From a virus, in the IMG/VR virus record IMGVR_UViG_3300007508_000011, positions 1 to 43,050 of that record: a DNA stretch of 43,050 nucleotides. The stretch is one strand, 5' to 3'. This document shows positions 16,962 to 24,899 of the stretch, one piece after another; the first letter of the stretch is position 1, and every line of letters starts with the position of its first letter. The notes under the pieces were generated by a model. The model was not told where the DNA came from. It made no database searches and worked only from the letters and a program-made list of their open reading frames with translations. Made by a program: the position numbers and the translations under genes.

Positions 16962-17437
16962 ACTTTTCTCCAAGTATCCTTTTTCTTTTCCTCCGATATA
17001 TCATATAAAATCCACGGAATTCCTGCCCTATGAAGAATCCCTGCCCAAGAAGCATTCTCGGGCAGAGGCCTTTTAAGAGTAAAGGGGAAAGGGCAATCTT
17101 TAATCCATAGCGTACTCGCTATAGTTTTTTTCTCTACTCTCAATATCTTATGATATTTTAAATCTACTTTATGTTTCTTTTCCTTAGTGAAAAAGAAGCC
17201 TGAATTATCAATGTAATGCTTCCCTTGATGATTCAGTAGAGATGGTATATCATCAACCATGTACTTTAAAGGGTACATACTTTTCATAGGACTTTTTAAT
17301 CTTCTTATTCCTATAGTATCTCCCTTCATATTTGTATCGTCCAATACTTGATCTTCCACCCATAAAATCCCGTCTATTAGTTCTACATTGTCTGTATGTA
17401 CAACAAATAGAGGAAATTCTAGTGCGTCATAAATCAT
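16958..17437 (-). CDS. Unknown protein downstream of DNA polymerase
   Basis: A 159-aa protein starting at MIYDALEFPLF (17437), inside the last codons of polA (11-base overlap); the longer frame to 17473 is an extension into polA. It has several aromatic and basic beta-like stretches (FFFTKEKKHKVDLKYHKILRVEKKT) and ends 'HRAGIPWILYDISEEKKKDTWRKV' in parts. No motif recognised. Coupling with polA suggests a replication role. Confidence 0.6.
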   Translation of the reverse strand: MIYDALEFPLFVVHTDNVELIDGILWVEDQVLDDTNMKGDTIGIRRLKSPMKSMYPLKYMVDDIPSLLNHQGKHYIDNSGFFFTKEKKHKVDLKYHKILRVEKKTIASTLWIKDCPFPFTLKRPLPENASWAGILHRAGIPWILYDISEEKKKDTWRKV

Positions 17438-19697
17438 ATTTATCCTCAAACTTTCCAAATGAATAGTCATCACCTATATCAAAGTCACAACCTACTGGAG
17501 AGCCTGGGATACTTAATCCTCTGTCTTTTTGAACACATTCTCTTACTAAATAACAGTAAGCATCTACTGCTGTTTCTGATACTTCTGCTAATATTGAATC
17601 ATGTACTAATGCAAATATTTTTGCTTCGGAACCCCAAGGCATACGTTTCAACTCATTATGAGTATCAATTGCGCCTAATAAATTTATGTCTGAAGCTATG
17701 GACTGAACTAAAAAGTTTAATCCTGACCTAACTTCATGACTAGCTACTCCTTTATTATCTGACCTTACATTAGGTAATCTTCTTTTTCTTCCAAAGTGAG
17801 AATAAATAAAACCATGATTCATAATAAGAGCTTCACATCTACTAATCCAACTCTTTAGTCTATGAAATTGTCTAAAATAATCATCAATAACTTCTTGTGC
17901 CTCTTGAATACTAAAGTATCTTCCTGAGTCCTGTGTTACTTGTTGAGATATTTTACTAGGCCCTGCTCCATACATTATTCCGAATGTAACAGCTTTTGCC
18001 ATCTGTCTTTCTGTTTTATAGTGTTCTGCTACATCTTCTACATTACAGGGTAGATTAAATACTAATTTCGCAATACTACTATGAAAGTTTCCCCCATCTT
18101 GAAAAACTTTCTGTAAGTTTATATCATCAGAAAGTACCGCTGCAACATAAACTTCTGCTGTAGTTAAATCCATAGCAACTATTTTATTTCCTTCTTTTGC
18201 TCTTATACAACCTTTTACAATAGGATTATCTCTAGGTATTTGTTGCATATTCATTTTACCACTAGAAGATAATCTTCCAGAAGTTGTACTATGAATATTA
18301 AACCCTGTTCTTAATCTACTATCTCCGTCTAGCTGAGGTAAAATTTTATCCAAATAAGTATTCTTGATTTTTGACTTTTGTCTAATACTAAGAATATGTT
18401 TTGGTATTTCATGTTCTTGAGAAAGTTTCTTTAGTACTTCTGCGTCTGTTGAATAAGCTCCTGTCGCAGTCTTTTTAGAGGGTTTTAATCCAGCGTAATC
18501 AAATAATAATGTTCGTAACTGTACTGTACTATTAGGATTAAATTCTTTCTCTTGTAATCTTTCAAAAGTTTGTACTTCATCAAATTCATATAGTTTAGAT
18601 ACTGCTTCATCAATATCTTCTTGCATTAAGACAGCAGCTTTTGCTAGTCTATCTTTATCGAAAGGAACTCCTGTATCTTGAACATCTGTTAAAAATCTAC
18701 ACGCTGGTATTAGTATATTTTCATATACTGACCATAGCTTATTATTTTTTCTAACTGCTGGATATAACTTTTCAAATATAAGTAAAGTACATACTGCGTC
18801 CATAGCAGCATAGTCTTTCATTATTTCATATGGTATTGAATCCCATTGAAAATCATTTTTAAGTATTCTATGAGATTTTCTATATCCATCTATCCAATCT
18901 TGCAAAGGTTTTTCATAGTCTCCATAAGGAGTATATTTCATCGCAAGTTGTTTTAGTCCATGTGTTCCAGGCTGTTCCTCTAAACAATAATGAAGAAGCA
19001 TGGTATCATGAAATCTTGGAAACTTAAAATTAAAATGGTATTCAAAAAATGCTAAGTCAAACTTTGCATTATGAAATACTACATACTTAGTATTAAATAT
19101 AGTTTGCATAAGTACTTCAATACCTTCATCTATTATATCTGTAATTATGTATGCTCCTTTATCTTTTTCGTAGGACATACTGAATCCAATCATATGTCCG
19201 TCTCTTGGATACAGTCCTGTTGTTTCCGAGTCTAATGCTATAAACTTATTTTCATGCTTTAATGCTTTTTCTAAAAATTCATATAAATCTTCTACATTAT
19301 CAATACCTATAGCATTTTCTTCAGTTACTTTTACTACTTTCAAATCTCCCTTAATAAATTTAATTATATTACTTTTACTTTCGTCCCATAAAGGTTGCGC
19401 CTCAGGTTTAAAAGAAAGCATAGCAGGGTTAATAACAGGCAGAAATTTGTCATCTATAACCCTGCCGCTGTACTCTGTAACAGAAGTTGCTTTTGTATAC
19501 ATTTTCAGCGCTTCGGATCCAACTAGAATAACCCAGTCGTATTCATCTATGTTAATATCTATATCAACATCTGCTTTTAAAACTTTTTTCTTGCTTTTGT
19601 CTGAACATAAAGCATACCTATCGAACTCAAAGGCTCGCTCAAACCTATCTTCATAGTTTGTTACGCTTGGTTTTGTTTCAATAAGTGCAATTTTCAT
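17427..19697 (-). CDS. DNA polymerase, PolA family with 3'-5' exonuclease
   Basis: A 756-aa replicative polymerase. Residues 1-150 are an extension of unknown role. The 3'-5' exonuclease has Exo I D156/E158 (LDSETTG), Exo II FHNAKFDLAFFE and Exo III DYAAMDA. Polymerase motif A: D510...E515 (AMDLTTAEV). Motif B: R564-x3-K568-x3-F572-x2-M-Y576-G. Motif C: H699-D700-S701, where the usual third residue is Glu. Phe at the position matching E. coli Phe762 is the ancestral-like, dideoxy-resistant state. There is no 5'-nuclease domain; that activity is supplied by the gene at 9912. The ATG lies at the predicted +1 of its promoter, so its mRNA looks leaderless. Confidence 0.95.
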   Translation of the reverse strand: MKIALIETKPSVTNYEDRFERAFEFDRYALCSDKSKKKVLKADVDIDINIDEYDWVILVGSEALKMYTKATSVTEYSGRVIDDKFLPVINPAMLSFKPEAQPLWDESKSNIIKFIKGDLKVVKVTEENAIGIDNVEDLYEFLEKALKHENKFIALDSETTGLYPRDGHMIGFSMSYEKDKGAYIITDIIDEGIEVLMQTIFNTKYVVFHNAKFDLAFFEYHFNFKFPRFHDTMLLHYCLEEQPGTHGLKQLAMKYTPYGDYEKPLQDWIDGYRKSHRILKNDFQWDSIPYEIMKDYAAMDAVCTLLIFEKLYPAVRKNNKLWSVYENILIPACRFLTDVQDTGVPFDKDRLAKAAVLMQEDIDEAVSKLYEFDEVQTFERLQEKEFNPNSTVQLRTLLFDYAGLKPSKKTATGAYSTDAEVLKKLSQEHEIPKHILSIRQKSKIKNTYLDKILPQLDGDSRLRTGFNIHSTTSGRLSSSGKMNMQQIPRDNPIVKGCIRAKEGNKIVAMDLTTAEVYVAAVLSDDINLQKVFQDGGNFHSSIAKLVFNLPCNVEDVAEHYKTERQMAKAVTFGIMYGAGPSKISQQVTQDSGRYFSIQEAQEVIDDYFRQFHRLKSWISRCEALIMNHGFIYSHFGRKRRLPNVRSDNKGVASHEVRSGLNFLVQSIASDINLLGAIDTHNELKRMPWGSEAKIFALVHDSILAEVSETAVDAYCYLVRECVQKDRGLSIPGSPVGCDFDIGDDYSFGKFEDKYDL

Positions 19698-19703
19698 TTA
19701 TAT

Positions 19704-19732
19704 ATTATATCAAATTTTAAGTGCCATGTCAA
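19704..19732 (-). promoter_or_regulatory. Sigma70-type promoter of the DNA polymerase gene
   Basis: TTGACA (19727-19732), 17 bp, TATAAT (19704-19709) on the - strand, preceded by ATAGTTC as in the other copies. Six bases separate the -10 from the polA ATG, putting +1 on the A of AUG. There is no room for a Shine-Dalgarno site. Confidence 0.88.
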
Positions 19733-19753
19733 GAACTATATAACCTCTCCCTT

Positions 19754-20395
19754 CTAAAATGGGACTTCGTAAAAGTCGTACCCATAATTAATATCCTTAA
19801 AGAAACTTGGTATTGTCCACCAATCGTCGTTTCCACCGTCTTGTCCTCCTTGTTGAGGGGTTATTAGTCCTTGCTTAATAAAATCTTCCACTTGTTTCCT
19901 ACTAAGCCAGACAATATTGACTTCCTGTGGGTTATCTCTCCAACCTCTACGAACATGGCCAAGCTCTTCTTCAGGGTTTATTCCAATAAGAACAATATAG
20001 TCCCAATCTTTGTGCATACCTATATGTTGCCACTTAAAATTGTCGTGCTTTATTATTCCCTTTTGTTTATTAGCAAAACTAGTCTTGACTTCTATCTTAT
20101 TTCCATTGAAACATAAGTCATAAGCCATACTAGCTCCTCCTGTGTGATCGTTTTCATACTTAAAAGTCAACATATACTCTATGAACTTCTCGCCTGTAAT
20201 ACCTTTTGCCTTATTACCTTGCTTCTGCCAATAATTATATCTACTTAAAAGCCACTTATCTGCGACTTCCTCACCATTTAGCTGATCTAAAAATTCATCT
20301 ACTCTATCTGAGCAAAATCTGCGCCATTGATCGCCTATTCTTTTTCCGCCTTCCCAGCCGTCTACTTGCCAATCCCCTATTATTTGTTGTTCCAT
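19754..20395 (-). CDS. PD-(D/E)XK nuclease-like protein, candidate restriction enzyme
   Basis: A 213-aa protein with D93-x8-E102-x-K104 (AYDLCFNGNKIEVKTSF) after an E70-bearing helix (GITGEKFIEYML): the layout of PD-(D/E)XK endonucleases. Later 'DWDYIVLIGINPEE' and 'VNIVWLSRKQVEDF' resemble the C-terminal half of several Type II restriction enzymes. It overlaps the methyltransferase gene by 16 bases, which points to a restriction-modification pair, though a host-DNA-degrading or repair nuclease is possible. Catalysis is inferred, not shown. Confidence 0.72.
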   Translation of the reverse strand: MEQQIIGDWQVDGWEGGKRIGDQWRRFCSDRVDEFLDQLNGEEVADKWLLSRYNYWQKQGNKAKGITGEKFIEYMLTFKYENDHTGGASMAYDLCFNGNKIEVKTSFANKQKGIIKHDNFKWQHIGMHKDWDYIVLIGINPEEELGHVRRGWRDNPQEVNIVWLSRKQVEDFIKQGLITPQQGGQDGGNDDWWTIPSFFKDINYGYDFYEVPF

Positions 20396-21141
20396 TTTTT
20401 TATCCTCTCCTCTGCTACATCAAAATAAGTTTCATCTAATTCTATACCTATAAAACTTCTATTACACTCTAAAGCTGCTATAGCTGTAGTTCCCGATCCT
20501 ATTGTCATATCTAAGACTATATCTTCTTCATTGGTATAAGTTTCAATTAAATACTTAAACATAGGTACAGGCTTTTGTGTAGGGTGAAGTCCCGTTCTTT
20601 CTTGTGCCCACTTTTGTACTGTTTTAGGATATCTAGTACCTTTATTCTCTTTATGCATAGATTTTAAACTTCCTTGTGTTTCTCCAAGTGTTTGACCACC
20701 TTTTGCTTCATAAGCTTTAATAGGTGCTCCTTCTGTCATTTGGGGGTTATATGAAGGAGCTTTTCTATAAAAAACTAATATGTTTTCATGATTTTTTAAG
20801 GGCATAACCTTTGCATTAAGTGGGTTAGTTCCTTGAGGTTTTTCCCATACCCATTCGTACTTTAAATTTTTTATATTACTCATTCCAAGTGAAGAAGTAA
20901 AAGGCTGAGCTGCAGTAAATACCATGGCCGCCCTTTCTTTACAAACTTTATTTAAAAGTTTCCACATTTTTTCTAAGTCAATGGGAGTGTCCCACCTAAG
21001 CTTAGTTGTTCCATAGGGTAGGTCACATAGAACCATGTCTACACAATTTGCTGGAAAAGTCTCCATTATCTCTAAACAATCTCCTAAGAATAATTGGTTT
21101 ATCAAATCTTCTTTTTTATCTTCAATTATATTTTTACTCAT
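20380..21141 (-). CDS. DNA (adenine-N6 or cytosine-N4) methyltransferase
   Basis: A 253-aa beta-class amino-methyltransferase. The catalytic motif IV is D40-L-P-Y43-G (a DPPY variant, LCDLPYGTT) near the N-terminus; the AdoMet-binding motif I comes near the C-terminus (LDMTIGSGTTAIAALE), with the target-recognition region between. 'GLHPTQKPVPMFKYLIETYT' is a hallmark of phage and plasmid enzymes of this group. Base and sequence specificity cannot be read. It is sandwiched between primase (8-base overlap) and the nuclease-like gene. Confidence 0.92.
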   Translation of the reverse strand: MSKNIIEDKKEDLINQLFLGDCLEIMETFPANCVDMVLCDLPYGTTKLRWDTPIDLEKMWKLLNKVCKERAAMVFTAAQPFTSSLGMSNIKNLKYEWVWEKPQGTNPLNAKVMPLKNHENILVFYRKAPSYNPQMTEGAPIKAYEAKGGQTLGETQGSLKSMHKENKGTRYPKTVQKWAQERTGLHPTQKPVPMFKYLIETYTNEEDIVLDMTIGSGTTAIAALECNRSFIGIELDETYFDVAEERIKKWNNK

Positions 21142-21970
21142 ATAATCTCTCCTTTAAATTAATTACTTTACTTTCAGCTAGCGCGCCGGGATCGATATGG
21201 TCACCTAAGTTCACATTTCTACTTATTAATCCCAGTCTTTCGGCTAACCCTTTTATATTTTCAGCAGCTTTTTGGCCTGCTTCATCACCATCAAATACTA
21301 TATCTACTCCGTCAATATTTTGCATTTTCAAAATAGCGAGTTTATCTTCATCTACATTGTTTGTTCCGAAACAACAAACTGCATTAGATAAGCCCTTGTC
21401 GAAAAGATTTATCATATCAAAAATCCCTTCGACAAGAATTACCTTGCCTTTTATAGGTTTTACACTAGAGGGATAAAGTGGTAGTACGGCTTGGGGAGGA
21501 TATATTAAGTACTTTGGCGTCTCCGTCATAGTCATATGTCTACCGTTAAAAGCTACCACTTTCCCTGTAATGTCACGAATAGGAAAAACAATTCTTCCGT
21601 TAAAACTCCTATCGTGGTGTAAGAATGCATCAAACTCTTTATAAGTTTCAGGTTTAATACCTCTCCAATTTCCAACATAAGGAGTAAATCCTTTTGGAAA
21701 TTCAAGTCCTATACTTGATGCTCTAGTTTCTTCAATTCTTTCTTTTAATTTTTGTCTTTTTATTTCTAAGTAGTTAGCTGCTGCTCCAAAGTGCTTAAAC
21801 AAGTTTCCCCTGAAACCACAAGAAAAGCAATGAAAAATTCCTGTTATATTGTCAATTCTCATACTAGGGTTAGTATCTTCATGCTCTGGATTAAGACATT
21901 TTACTAAATAATCCCTTCCAGATACTTTAAAATCTAACCGTTTTTCTTGTAATAGTTCTTCTACTCTCAT
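21134..21970 (-). CDS. DNA primase (CHC2 zinc finger + Toprim)
   Basis: A 278-aa DnaG-like primase. The zinc finger is C25-x4-H30...C48-x2-C51 (KCLNPEH, FHCFSCG). The Toprim domain has E181 (LVEGIFDM) and D227-G-D229 (VFDGDEAG). It is short because the helicase-binding C-terminal domain of DnaG is absent; the DnaB-type helicase is a separate gene at 22735. Its ATG overlaps the stop of the micro-membrane ORF (ATGA). Confidence 0.92.
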   Translation of the reverse strand: MRVEELLQEKRLDFKVSGRDYLVKCLNPEHEDTNPSMRIDNITGIFHCFSCGFRGNLFKHFGAAANYLEIKRQKLKERIEETRASSIGLEFPKGFTPYVGNWRGIKPETYKEFDAFLHHDRSFNGRIVFPIRDITGKVVAFNGRHMTMTETPKYLIYPPQAVLPLYPSSVKPIKGKVILVEGIFDMINLFDKGLSNAVCCFGTNNVDEDKLAILKMQNIDGVDIVFDGDEAGQKAAENIKGLAERLGLISRNVNLGDHIDPGALAESKVINLKERLYE

Positions 21971-22035
21971 ATTATAGTAATTAATATAGCTATAACAAAT
22001 ATAATGCCCATTATTGGTATTAATGCTTCATTCAT
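21967..22035 (-). CDS. 22-aa membrane micropeptide between ParB-like and primase genes
   Basis: Frame M-N-E-A-L-I-P-I-M-G then an all-hydrophobic run (IIFVIAILITII). It starts inside the end of the ParB-like gene (8-base overlap) and its TGA overlaps the primase ATG. Those overlaps fit translational coupling. It may instead be only a coupling device. No homologue can be claimed. Confidence 0.45.
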   Translation of the reverse strand: MNEALIPIMGIIFVIAILITII

Positions 22036-22522
22036 TATCGTGTTCCCATTTTAAGTTTTCGCCTAAGTCCTCGTAATCAGTCATCTTTCTTCCTTGCCCA
22101 TCAACTTCATGGTCATAGTACAGGCTTTTAAATACCAATTCTTGAAGTTGGAACCAGATGGCTATTGCTTTTTTCCTAAAATCCTCGTCTGCCCATAGAT
22201 AAAATACATTATGATAATCTGCTAAAAATCTATATACCTCTATCTCTATATTATAAGTTGGATCTAGGTTATCTTTTATATGTGCTACTGCACGAATCCT
22301 CTGACTCCCTGCCAAAGGATACCAATTAGTCATAGTTAAAATTGGATTTTTCATTCCCTCTTTTTGTATACTCTTTACTAGAGGTTCATTAAGAGGTACA
22401 TTTCTTATATTTTCTGTTACAGTTTCTTGTCCTAAAATAAAATTAGTACTCACCTTTCTTATTTCAAAAGGTGGTTGTGCTACTAAATTAGCAGACTTTT
22501 TACCTATTCTATCACTTACCAT
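22028..22522 (-). CDS. ParB-like-fold protein 2
   Basis: A 164-aa protein with 'LNEPLVKSIQKEGMKNPILTM' split across the ParB-type strand-helix, then WYPLAGSQRIRAVAHI, equivalent to the GxxR box. The last 50 residues (Tyr/Trp-rich, acidic end) are unlike ParB. Phage proteins of this type are often linked to DNA modification or nuclease functions; here it lies between helicase and primase genes. Not closely similar to the ParB-like protein at 16560. Confidence 0.62.
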   Translation of the reverse strand: MVSDRIGKKSANLVAQPPFEIRKVSTNFILGQETVTENIRNVPLNEPLVKSIQKEGMKNPILTMTNWYPLAGSQRIRAVAHIKDNLDPTYNIEIEVYRFLADYHNVFYLWADEDFRKKAIAIWFQLQELVFKSLYYDHEVDGQGRKMTDYEDLGENLKWEHDNE

Positions 22523-22748
22523 GAGTAGCTCTCCATCTTAAGAATTTATCAACTAAATTTCTGGGTTCTTCTGCATATATTGTCCAGCTTTTTCCGCCTT
22601 CCCAATTTTCTTGAATATGTACATCTCCGTTAAAAAAAGCAGTTTCAATAATTCCATTACTACCATGTATATATTTTACACCTCTACCCCATTCTTCTGC
22701 GTCTTGCTTAAGTCTAACTTCTTCTACTTTATCACTATACTGCGTCAT
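22512..22748 (-). CDS. Unknown 78-aa protein
   Basis: A small protein, MTQYSDKVEEVRLKQDAEEW onward, with 'FFNGDVHIQENWEGGKSWTIYAEEP' in its second half, suggesting a compact beta fold. It overlaps both the helicase gene (14 bases) and the ParB-like gene (11 bases). No family recognised. Real expression is likely from the tight packing. Confidence 0.6.
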   Translation of the reverse strand: MTQYSDKVEEVRLKQDAEEWGRGVKYIHGSNGIIETAFFNGDVHIQENWEGGKSWTIYAEEPRNLVDKFLRWRATHGK

Positions 22749-24090
22749 GTATTTCTTCTCCCGATGCTACTGCATCTTTAATTTTTGCTCTATCTTTTGG
22801 GTTCATTGTTGACTGAGGGCCTATTTTAAGTGTTTCCCAATCCATAACACTTGTGAATCCTTCCATTTTTGCACTACGCATTTTTGTACAATTAAATGTA
22901 ATACATTCATCTTCTGGAGCCCAAGTCTCTATAGTGAATGCCGCATCTGCTGCGTCTAAAATACCTTTTGCAAATCTTGCCTCTCCTGTATTATCAGTTT
23001 GATAAGGAGAGAACACAGGAACTTCATATTCCTGTGCCATACTTTTCAAAGTTTTACTAACTTCAATTTGTTCTGTCCAATCATATTGACCAGAACGAGA
23101 GGGTGCGTTGTGGCGCTTTACTTGGTTTATATAATCTACTATAATAACCCCAACATCTGTTTGGTTAATTTTGCTTTCAAGTTCCTTACGGATTCTTGAT
23201 AAACTTAATTGCGGATCATACACCACATCTAGCTGACGGTCTCGAGTAAGTTTTTTCTTCGTGAGAGTTTTGTGAAATTCATCAAAATCTCTATCTTCAT
23301 AGAAATTAGGCAAATCTTCTTGTCCATCTTCAAATCTTGATGCCCACCACTCTGCTACTCTATTCCATTCAACATCAGTAAGATTTCGAGTGGATAGTCT
23401 ACCTACTGGTACTCTAGCTCCTAGTGCACACATTCTTTGTAGTATGGAACGGCTGTCCATTTCTATCGTAAAATAGATAGAACTTCTGCCTTGATTATAT
23501 ACATTACTTGCTATATTTACACAAGTTAATGTTTTACCTGCTCCTCTACGACCTCCCACAAGCACCAAATCTCTGGGGGAGAATTTCATTGATTGGTCAT
23601 AATCATCATTAAGACCAAGTGGTAAGTATTTTTTCAAATTCTTATCAGAATCGAATAAATTAATACTTTTCATATCTTCTTCAGGGGGTTTTAAATCCAC
23701 TCTATCTGCAACATCTAAAACTATTTGTTGCAACGACTCCACATTTTCTTCAGCAGCTGATATAGCTACTGTTCTTTCTATAAATTTATCTAATTCATCT
23801 AGAATTTCTACTTGTGTGTATTCATTTTTTAAATACTCTAATAAAATCCATGCGTCTACATCAACCTCAACGGCTTCTATAGCAAAGACTTTTTCTTGTA
23901 GTTTTCTATCACGAATAGATAGTTTTAAATCTTCAAATGTGGGTAGTTGATTAAAATTTTTCAGATGTGTACTAATGAGTCTATGTAAAGACTGATATTC
24001 TGCAGGCAAATAGTTCTCCCTTAGGTTGCCCCAAGTATCAAAATCTTCCTGTGTAATAATTTGCTTTAATAAAGCTGAAGTTAGGTTCAA
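22735..24090 (-). CDS. Replicative DNA helicase, DnaB/gp41 type
   Basis: A 451-aa RecA-fold helicase. An N-terminal helical domain (1-135) precedes Walker A VGGRRGAGKT (178-187, K186). 'YFTIEMDSRSILQRM' is the H1a Glu region, 'VIIVDYINQV' is Walker B, and 'VFSPYQTDNTGEARFAKGI' matches motif H3/H4. It should form the hexameric replication-fork helicase that works with the separate primase. The layout is closest to T4 gp41-like DnaB proteins. Confidence 0.92.
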   Translation of the reverse strand: MNLTSALLKQIITQEDFDTWGNLRENYLPAEYQSLHRLISTHLKNFNQLPTFEDLKLSIRDRKLQEKVFAIEAVEVDVDAWILLEYLKNEYTQVEILDELDKFIERTVAISAAEENVESLQQIVLDVADRVDLKPPEEDMKSINLFDSDKNLKKYLPLGLNDDYDQSMKFSPRDLVLVGGRRGAGKTLTCVNIASNVYNQGRSSIYFTIEMDSRSILQRMCALGARVPVGRLSTRNLTDVEWNRVAEWWASRFEDGQEDLPNFYEDRDFDEFHKTLTKKKLTRDRQLDVVYDPQLSLSRIRKELESKINQTDVGVIIVDYINQVKRHNAPSRSGQYDWTEQIEVSKTLKSMAQEYEVPVFSPYQTDNTGEARFAKGILDAADAAFTIETWAPEDECITFNCTKMRSAKMEGFTSVMDWETLKIGPQSTMNPKDRAKIKDAVASGEEIHDAV

Positions 24091-24111
24091 TCGTTATCCT
24101 CCCAGATAAGA

Positions 24112-24141
24112 AAGGCAGAAGAACATCTGTTCCTCTGCCTT
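24112..24141. terminator. Strong hairpin between HTH and helicase genes
   Basis: An 8-bp stem AAGGCAGA / TCTGCCTT encloses an inner stem GAAC / GTTC with a 4-base loop. On the - strand the hairpin is followed by TTTCTTAT, a weak U tract. It probably acts as an attenuator or partial terminator after the abundant-looking HTH gene, or as mRNA end protection. The inner sequence AGGAACAGATGTT recurs in the terminator at 42986. Confidence 0.6.
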
Positions 24142-24155
24142 AATGTTAATGAAAT

Positions 24156-24884
24156 TTAGCTAGAAGCTTTTTCTTTTCTAGCAGCGCCATCGTAATCAGC
24201 ACAAGTTAAACCTCTTCTGGTTAACATTGTTTTAACGCCTCTTACGGTTTTACCGATTTCATCTGCGATCTCTTCAACAGTTAAGTCTCCGATTTCACCG
24301 TTTAATTCAGACAAAGGGTCGGCTTTACTTGAGCCTTTTGTAACCTTTTGTCTAGGTATAGCGCCGATGTCGCCAGACCTGAGTAAGCTAAGAGCCTTTC
24401 CTCTAATTGAATTAACAGTTTTACCAAGAGCATCTGCGATTTCTTCTACAAATGCTCCGTCATTTACCATTGAGGTAAATGTGGCTTCTTCTTCGGGAGA
24501 GTAAGTTCTAACTGAAGCAGGCTTCTCAGCTGGTTTTACATGGGAAGTAAGTTCCATTGATAGGATTTTCCCTTGTATTGATTTTGCAGAGAATTGTCCG
24601 CCTTCGAATGAAGACGCAATGTCTGCGTAAGTGTACTGACCGCTGTTGTCAGTAACGAATTGTGATAGAGTAGCTTCTTGCTCATCAGAAAAAGTTCTGT
24701 GAGATACTGAAGATGCTAGCTCTACATCGAATCCCATTTTTCTCAATTTGCTAGATACACTTCTTGTAGAAGTTTCTAGGTGCTCAGCAGCTGATGCTAC
24801 TGTAGCTTGAGAGATTGGGCTTTCTGAACCCACGAAGTCTGTAAGACTTTGAGTTCTTTCATCTGTCCATTTTGGTAATGCCAT
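24156..24884 (-). CDS. Four-repeat Myb/SANT-like helix-turn-helix protein
   Basis: A 242-aa protein made of tandem HTH-like modules, each starting W/F/Y-[TS]-x-E and ending in a Lys/Arg recognition helix: about 5-52 (PKWTDERT...SSKLRKMGF), 63-112 (FSDEQEATL...GKILSMEL), 122-168 (YSPEEEATF...IRGKALSLL) and 190-225 (LTVEEIADEIGKTVRGVKTML). The last two share the phrase 'EIADxxGKTVxxxK'. It resembles an expanded DNA-coating or transcription-regulating protein. Single-copy relatives are at 28406, 34387, 37821 and 41572. Preceded by GGAG. Confidence 0.75.
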   Translation of the reverse strand: MALPKWTDERTQSLTDFVGSESPISQATVASAAEHLETSTRSVSSKLRKMGFDVELASSVSHRTFSDEQEATLSQFVTDNSGQYTYADIASSFEGGQFSAKSIQGKILSMELTSHVKPAEKPASVRTYSPEEEATFTSMVNDGAFVEEIADALGKTVNSIRGKALSLLRSGDIGAIPRQKVTKGSSKADPLSELNGEIGDLTVEEIADEIGKTVRGVKTMLTRRGLTCADYDGAARKEKASS

Positions 24885-24899
24885 TTGTTTCTCCGTAAT

